Shown piece after piece: positions 34,101 through 38,386 of a stretch of DNA of 38,386 nt. The notes beneath the pieces are model-generated. The model had not been told where the DNA came from and ran no database searches. It saw nothing but the letters and a program-made list of their open reading frames with translations. The DNA lies in contig CALUXV010000015.1 of the NCBI GenBank assembly GCA_944324835.1, positions 1 to 38,386 of the forward strand, read 5' to 3'. Position 1 is the stretch's first letter. The number at the start of each line of letters is the position of its first letter. The translations under genes and the position numbers were made by a program. Origin of the DNA: Candidatus Gastranaerophilales bacterium (GTDB lineage Bacteria; Cyanobacteriota; Vampirovibrionia; Gastranaerophilales; Gastranaerophilaceae).

Positions 34101-37100
34101 CGTCAATTTTTCTATGTCTGCGCTCAATGTTTGCAAGAATATTTCCGCTTTTATCTTTTATTTGATAGGTCATACTGGAACCTTTAGGACCTTGTATGAT
34201 TGTATGCGTTGTAATAGAACCATCCTCTGAGGTTACTGTTCGTACAGTTTTGCTTCCTTGATTTTTTGAACCGTACATTTGAACAGTACCGACAGGTTTC
34301 TTTTTCATTCCTTGATTTAAACCTCTTTCATATACATTTATTGTGTATGATTCAGGTTTATCTTTTGACGGTGTAATAACTTCAGAGCGGGTTTGTACTC
34401 CTTGATTATCATACAATGTCTTTTTCAGTGAATACGGAACGGAGATTGTCTTATTGCCAACTGATACATTTTTATTTTGAATTTCTTCGACTAAAACTGT
34501 TCCGTCTGCAAATTCCTTTCTTACACGGGTATTATCACCTTGTTTATGAGTTGTTTCACGAGCGGAGATTGTAAAATTATCACCATTATTATCAATAAAT
34601 AATATTTTTGAACTATTCTTGGTTGTGTATTTGACTTGTAATTGATTTGCCAGATAATGATTTGAAATATCACAATTAATAGTGTTTTCAGGGATTTCAT
34701 CACTAATTTCTTTAAATATATTTTTATCAGTAAATAATTCTATATTTGTATAATTGATACTTTTTAGAAATATATTATATTTTTTGTTATTTATAAGTTC
34801 AGTTACTATATCCGGTTTATTTTGGTAGAGATAAACAATATTATTAATCTCATCACCTGATAATAAATTATATGTATTACCGGATTCATCTTGTGTTTCT
34901 ATTGATAAAAGTTTATTTCTTAAATCAATATGATTACTTTCTTGTATAAAGTCTAAGATTTCACCAGAGTTAAATGCAAAAGTAGGTTCTCCTTCAGAAT
35001 CAAGTGTTTTAGTATATAATAGTTCATTAACTTTATCAGGATTTTTCTTATGGGCAATAACAATATTTTCGATATCATAATTATTAAATCTCGGAACTTC
35101 TTTACCGTAATAATCAATCGTTCTTTCTTTAAGCAAATATTGAACAAATTCAGGATTATCTTTTGATAAGTTTACGATTGTTTCTATATCATCACCATTG
35201 AATCTTGGAACATCATTACCATTAAAATCAACCGTTCTTTCTTTAAGCAAATATTGAACAAGGTCAGGATTTTCCTTTGAGTAATTTACTATTTTTTCTA
35301 TTTCATTACCACTAAATCTTGGAACATCATTACCATTAATGTTAATCTTTCTTTCCTTAATCAAGTCTTGAACAAATTCAGGATTATCTTTTGATAAATT
35401 TACCAGTCTTTCAATATCATAATGATCAAATCTCGGAACATTATTACCATTAAAATCAATCTTTTTTTCTTCAAGTAATTCTTGAACAAGTTCCGGATTA
35501 TCTTTGGACAGATTTACTATTTTTTCTATTCCATAACTATCAAATCTTGGAACATCATTTCCGTAATAATCAATAGTTCTTTCTTTAACTAAATCTTGAA
35601 CAAGTTCCGGATTATCTTTGGACAAATTTACTAATTTTTCTACATCATAATCATCAAATCTTGGAGCATCATTACTGTTCCTATCTTTAACCGTTTGATT
35701 TTTTAAGAACGATTCAAATTCTTCCGGAGTTTTAAATGTCGGAGTTTCAGGCGTAGCTGGCAGAGCTTCACCCCCATCATTTACCCCTGCCTTCGGAGTA
35801 TCGGTCGTGGTACGCGGAGCTTCACCCCCTTCATTTACCCCCTTGTATTCCATCTTGATTTCATGTCTGGATGGGTCTTGTGAAAATTCATTCCATTTAT
35901 TTAGATACTGTTTTTGAAGTTCAAGCTTTTCAGCATTATTAGGCATGTTCTTGATTTCATCTCTTATTGCTATGAAATCTTCTCTCGATTGTGCATTATC
36001 TAATCTTGCTGATAAATCACTTTGTCCTACACCTTCAGATTTAACTCCTGTATTGGTTGCAGTACGCAGAGTTCCAGCTCCTTCATTTACCCCTTCTTGT
36101 AAGACCGTAGTCGAGCCGTCTTTATTAACTTTGTACACAGTACCGTCCGGCATTTGTCTTGCATCAGGTCCGAATTTCGCCTTAATATTTTCTTTTACGT
36201 GTTTAATACCTTGAACAATCTTTCCTCTATGCCCTGCAACAAGAGCCATAAACTGAGAAAATCCTTCGCCCTCAAGATTAACTTGTCCTGTGAGAACTAA
36301 GTCACCCAGTAAACTTATTGTAGCATCCGTTCCGATATCTGCCGCAACCGCTGCAAGTTTCGGTGCGTTCTTTGCTGTTAAAAGTGCTTTGACAGAACTT
36401 CCTGCTTTGCCTGCTCCCATACCTACTCCCATTAAAAGAGCATTAACTACAAGTTCTTTTTGAAGCTCACCTTTTCTTTCTTGATTAACACTATCCTTTG
36501 ATGTTTCATTGTATAACTCAACTCCAACTCCGCCAAACGATGCCAGAGCACCGCCGGCTAGTGCTGCCGGAGGAAATAATATCATTCCGCCAACCATCAC
36601 ACCCATACCGACAAATTCTACTCCCGAACGTATGTTTTGTACAACGCCTTCCTGATCTTGTACATACGATTGGGCAAGATTGGCTGCATCTTTTTCGCCA
36701 TAAGCGGATTTGTAATCTGATGCCATCTCGTTGGCGTAATCTTCTAACTTTTTACCCCCTGTCAATTTTTCATAGTTTGAATCTACGAAATCCATAATTC
36801 TTTGTGCTGTTTCCTGCATTGATAGATTTTCGCCATTTGTTATTTGTTCTAACCCTGCTTTTACCTTTTCTGGATCTTTGCCGTAAAGTTTTTCAAGGGC
36901 AATATTAACGTATATTCCCATTTCTGATTCTAACATTTCGGCACTTTCAGAGCCGGTTGTACTCCTTGTTTTGATATTTAAAAGAGGTTTTTGTAGAATT
37001 TGATGTATATCTTCCCGTTTTTTATTTACTCCGCTTAAGAATGCAAATTTAGCTGCGGATTCATTGTATTTTTGTATATTAGCTTTATTAAATTCTACCT

Positions 37101-37881
37101 CTTGTTCAAGATAATATACTTCATCAAAACTCATTAATCTTTCGCCGTCTGTTAGTTCAAACTTTTCTTTCGGTTTTGTTTGAACTTTCATTCCAAATTC
37201 CGGAGAACTATTGATAACAGAATCGGTTGTTTCGGTTTTAAAATCGTTTAAGAAATTTCTTACAGAATCTTCATATCCTTCTGCTCCTTTTTCCGGAAGA
37301 GCAAGAACTTTATCCTGCATCTGTTGAACCTGTTCAGGGGAGAGGGTATCTATCATTCTTTTCAGACTGTCTTTTTGTTTGTCGTTGAATCTTTCTATAC
37401 CTGGAAAGGTTTTGTATAACAATTCTTTTCGTTGTTCATAATATTCTTTGTATGTAAGATTATTCGCTTGAGCTTCTTTCAAGAAGTAAGCCGTTTCAAG
37501 TTGTTTATAGATAATCTTTTCTACATTTGATTTTGCAAGGTCTGAATCAAATTTTTCTTTGAGTTTGTTATACGCCTTGCTGATATCTCCGTCGTCCTGC
37601 GAATCTATCATTTGGATTGCTTGATTGGCATTTGATTCTATATTTTGGATTGATAAATCTTCTGCTTCTTTTTTTGTGATTTCTGTTTTTGCTGTTGATT
37701 GTGAAGCATTCAATTCTACAGTATCAACGTTGTCACCTTTTTTATCACCTGAGATAAGTGCGGTGAGTTCTGTTTCGGACATTTTGTTCAGGCGTGTGCG
37801 ATACTCCTCAAGTTCTTTGCCTTGAAGTTTTGATGCCGTACACAATTGGCTGATTAACGCCTGTTTATCTACACTTACCAA
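31111..37881 (-). CDS. Giant multidomain effector/toxin-like protein with HELGH metalloprotease motif
   Basis: A 2256-residue protein. In order: helical N-terminus (1-410, no signal peptide); glycine- and alanine-rich hydrophobic segments (about 420-455, 478-500, 505-550); linkers with repeated GVNEG/GVNDGGEA units (597-710); about eight tandem 38-residue repeats (about 739-1040); a beta-rich stretch (1090-1300); HELGHAIDFHSG at 1368-1379 with E1424/E1428 as possible third zinc ligand, resembling anthrax lethal factor-type (M34) proteases; a long helical region (1540-1990); and a C-terminal part (about 2015-2145) with GTGKYGTGY, FILKAF, FMLVEYL and KIIDYGAM, resembling a small kinase. The start is TTG 37881, supported by AAGGAG. 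Secretion route and target are unknown. A toxin or host/prey effector is inferred. Confidence 0.75.
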   Translation of the reverse strand: MVSVDKQALISQLCTASKLQGKELEEYRTRLNKMSETELTALISGDKKGDNVDTVELNASQSTAKTEITKKEAEDLSIQNIESNANQAIQMIDSQDDGDISKAYNKLKEKFDSDLAKSNVEKIIYKQLETAYFLKEAQANNLTYKEYYEQRKELLYKTFPGIERFNDKQKDSLKRMIDTLSPEQVQQMQDKVLALPEKGAEGYEDSVRNFLNDFKTETTDSVINSSPEFGMKVQTKPKEKFELTDGERLMSFDEVYYLEQEVEFNKANIQKYNESAAKFAFLSGVNKKREDIHQILQKPLLNIKTRSTTGSESAEMLESEMGIYVNIALEKLYGKDPEKVKAGLEQITNGENLSMQETAQRIMDFVDSNYEKLTGGKKLEDYANEMASDYKSAYGEKDAANLAQSYVQDQEGVVQNIRSGVEFVGMGVMVGGMILFPPAALAGGALASFGGVGVELYNETSKDSVNQERKGELQKELVVNALLMGVGMGAGKAGSSVKALLTAKNAPKLAAVAADIGTDATISLLGDLVLTGQVNLEGEGFSQFMALVAGHRGKIVQGIKHVKENIKAKFGPDARQMPDGTVYKVNKDGSTTVLQEGVNEGAGTLRTATNTGVKSEGVGQSDLSARLDNAQSREDFIAIRDEIKNMPNNAEKLELQKQYLNKWNEFSQDPSRHEIKMEYKGVNEGGEAPRTTTDTPKAGVNDGGEALPATPETPTFKTPEEFESFLKNQTVKDRNSNDAPRFDDYDVEKLVNLSKDNPELVQDLVKERTIDYYGNDVPRFDSYGIEKIVNLSKDNPELVQELLEEKKIDFNGNNVPRFDHYDIERLVNLSKDNPEFVQDLIKERKININGNDVPRFSGNEIEKIVNYSKENPDLVQYLLKERTVDFNGNDVPRFNGDDIETIVNLSKDNPEFVQYLLKERTIDYYGKEVPRFNNYDIENIVIAHKKNPDKVNELLYTKTLDSEGEPTFAFNSGEILDFIQESNHIDLRNKLLSIETQDESGNTYNLLSGDEINNIVYLYQNKPDIVTELINNKKYNIFLKSINYTNIELFTDKNIFKEISDEIPENTINCDISNHYLANQLQVKYTTKNSSKILFIDNNGDNFTISARETTHKQGDNTRVRKEFADGTVLVEEIQNKNVSVGNKTISVPYSLKKTLYDNQGVQTRSEVITPSKDKPESYTINVYERGLNQGMKKKPVGTVQMYGSKNQGSKTVRTVTSEDGSITTHTIIQGPKGSSMTYQIKDKSGNILANIERRHRKIDDNHYTSSFNGQKYDMQFSDDKITVSKTDNDSNIIETIELGSEQLDLNLIDLYKELPGDYLFKIKEMDTKIVLDNSNKTASKGNACFNPESNTIYISSELKNNSFVFAHELGHAIDFHSGMISNNPDLIKVYQEELETYKAATSETESQSIDYFINQQDGTAIPETLAESNALMSGITNKDFDAIMFRGVVLQQHFPKTIAKITELMQTTPVQKNTPVSSGIRLNHLIDAGESEFKHFTREEIETLKKQDKNVKEMSNGDVFRIGDDGSFTKIGTTKAPLKDSSVDLSNVDADKAKVMINDFIKDNKLEDIKDPIIQNKISELQNEILDGKTKKHAMALLNVFKAFKENNIDTNFSQNAVDFITIDNYTKVIDYMKTHKNNFNPDECVAKITKDIVTSNKTTKQLYNRAATLADTPEIQNKFATLIYNTINTTTGDKLASQVDIINKMNDNVLKTYLNSMDKTLFRVDEPLVNVLNNIESEIVEKYVSRYLGMMNQVPAREFTSLILGFKNMPAEIASHIPENIETPILESTILGNKGIIDVFKNTDSKTFDKIPDDVKVELSNKNRVYTDKQHITEALDFIKTQEFEDISNIIKSKFPQINKPQFEAKLKAYFIANNTGNPDNFIEYVKNIDIDELINIAPRVKDFEAEQLLEFLNYHQQKGTELTAENLTYSGSLTKDMQKDLMDYDTLSQILSRFPNTDRRIGHLPQEWMDVIPKDRQKDFANNIYQEINSFVTSDRNDIDIITFQTKLTKLFGEKVEIEQRGTGKYGTGYKITVNGQKPFILKAFHEPPKEFKGYNVHGRTIEPQNAMYAKDRSNDFAGFYFGRAADKFDNDGFMLVEYLPDEPAPVRTKDMSIPKLTSADYDSNQNHNYRSGKIIDYGAMLPVDKTLLEDKGIAKYTRIISSNIIALKGSDTYGFNDARLNIVKNTVQQAENPMQVVEAINIIERNITKNVDSKTLQELKQIKKEAFIKHIKETKPDANPEALFIEYELNNK
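34760..35670 (-). repeat. Tandem 114-bp (38-codon) repeats inside the giant gene
   Basis: The asparagine of NP[ED] recurs at residues 757, 795, 833, 871, 909 and 947, exactly 38 apart, with two degenerate units after that. The consensus reads roughly VNLSKDNPELVQ-LLKER-ID-YGNDVPRF--YDIE. Each unit predicts two helices and a short turn. Confidence 0.85.
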
Positions 37882-37898
37882 TTCTTACTCCTTTTTTC

Positions 37899-37922
37899 AT
37901 AACACAATAATGATTGTGTTAT
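37899..37922. promoter_or_regulatory. Inverted repeat just upstream of the giant gene's ribosome site
   Basis: ATAACACAAT (37899-37908) and ATTGTGTTAT (37913-37922) are perfect ten-base arms around AATG. It ends about six bases before AAGGAG, so it could be an operator or an mRNA hairpin limiting translation from the TTG start. Confidence 0.6.
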
Positions 37923-37923
37923 A

Positions 37924-38386
37924 AATTTCTTAACGGCAGGGGTTTTGTATTTCTTTAATCAAAATTATTTTTTTTGTTACAAAACTTAAAACCCTTATTA
38001 TATTTACCCTCTATAACACAAATTAAGGTCGGGCTTTAGCCCAACCTGCCGCTTTGCCCTCACTACGGCTTATTGAAGAAAGTAGCTAAGTGGCTATGAA
38101 GTTAAGCTGTTAGGTGAAATTATTATAATATTCGCAATCAGTCATCTTAGCTGCGTAGCTGCTTAATTACCCAGCTGTCTTTCCTCTCACTAATCACTAG
38201 TCCCAAAAGATTACTTTACTTCGTTCGTAATGACGAAAAGTCTATTCCCAGCTCACTAATCACTATTCACTTGCCTAGTCACCCAGTCCCTTAATCACTT
38301 GTTAAAGATAACATGTTAAGAATTTTAAACTTATATTAACAATGAAGAAATAAATACGTATTTTTTCTTTACTATTTTTCCTGTTT
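37924..38386. repeat. Gene-free region with palindromes and short repeats
   Basis: No gene is supported. A GC-rich palindrome at 38026-38047 (AGGTCGGGCT..AGCCCAACCT) resembles a REP-type element. The 14-mer CTCACTAATCACTA occurs at 38186-38199 and 38252-38265, 66 bp apart, each after a CCCAGCT. A degenerate copy (TTAATCACTT) follows at 38291-38300. A TGTAAC element lies on the minus strand at 37978-37983, upstream of the giant gene. Confidence 0.55.

Noticed and set aside
34760-35670. CRISPR-like regular spacing in the DNA
   Set aside because: The 114-bp units are coding repeats in frame with no short repeat/unique spacer pattern.
33170-36797. Open frames on the opposite strand of the giant gene
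   Set aside because: All are shadows of the minus-strand frame, which has clear motifs and repeats.
38186-38300. CRISPR array at the window end
   Set aside because: Only two good copies of a 14-mer, no spacers of constant size and no cas gene.

Overview
The window looks like chromosome from an AT-rich, Gram-negative-type anaerobe, most likely a gut-type Vampirovibrionia (Gastranaerophilales, formerly Melainabacteria). This is inference from several signs. EF-Tu has the insertion seen in cyanobacterial-lineage EF-Tu. A [FeFe]-hydrogenase maturase (HydG) sits among housekeeping genes. MurJ, a PBP4-type peptidase and an OmpH/Skp-like protein suggest a peptidoglycan wall with an outer membrane. 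Three flagellins indicate motility. No rRNA, tRNA, CRISPR array, transposase or phage gene was seen.

Layout. 1-1.0 kb: end of a sugar ABC transporter (permease, minus). 1.0-6.6 kb (plus): uppS, then thrS behind a structured leader and closed by a terminator, then an overlapping trio (DUF374 acyltransferase-like, nitrilase-family amidase, PBP4-like carboxypeptidase). 6.6-8.9 kb (minus): a PF14907-like nucleotidyltransferase and flagellin copy 1. 9.1-14.4 kb (minus): a tight cysS-spoIID-murJ-tsaC operon, divergent from rpsB-tsf (14.6-16.4 kb), whose leader can fold into an elaborate RNA. 16.4-19.4 kb (minus): hydG-bioB-DUF1643. 19.4-21.3 kb: a glycine-rich orphan gene and tuf. 21.5-24.3 kb: flagellin copies 2 and 3 and a coiled-coil protein with the same upstream module. 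24.4-31.0 kb: small lineage-specific proteins, glutathione synthetase, fusA and an OmpH-like protein. 31.1-37.9 kb: one giant gene (2256 codons, minus). 37.9-38.4 kb: gene-free DNA with short palindromes and repeats.

Most notable: (1) the giant protein combines a glycine-rich hydrophobic segment, a block of about eight 38-residue repeats, a lethal-factor-like HELGH metalloprotease motif and a C-terminal segment resembling a minimal kinase, a plausible secreted effector or toxin; (2) the three flagellin promoters share TGTAAC placed 39-41 nt before TATAAT, and a fourth gene shares part of this module; (3) the rpsB and thrS leaders can each fold into multi-helix RNAs; (4) the BioB lacks one normal auxiliary-cluster cysteine and has others nearby. 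Core genes are recognised with confidence from motifs. The small proteins between 19 and 31 kb are described but not assigned a function.
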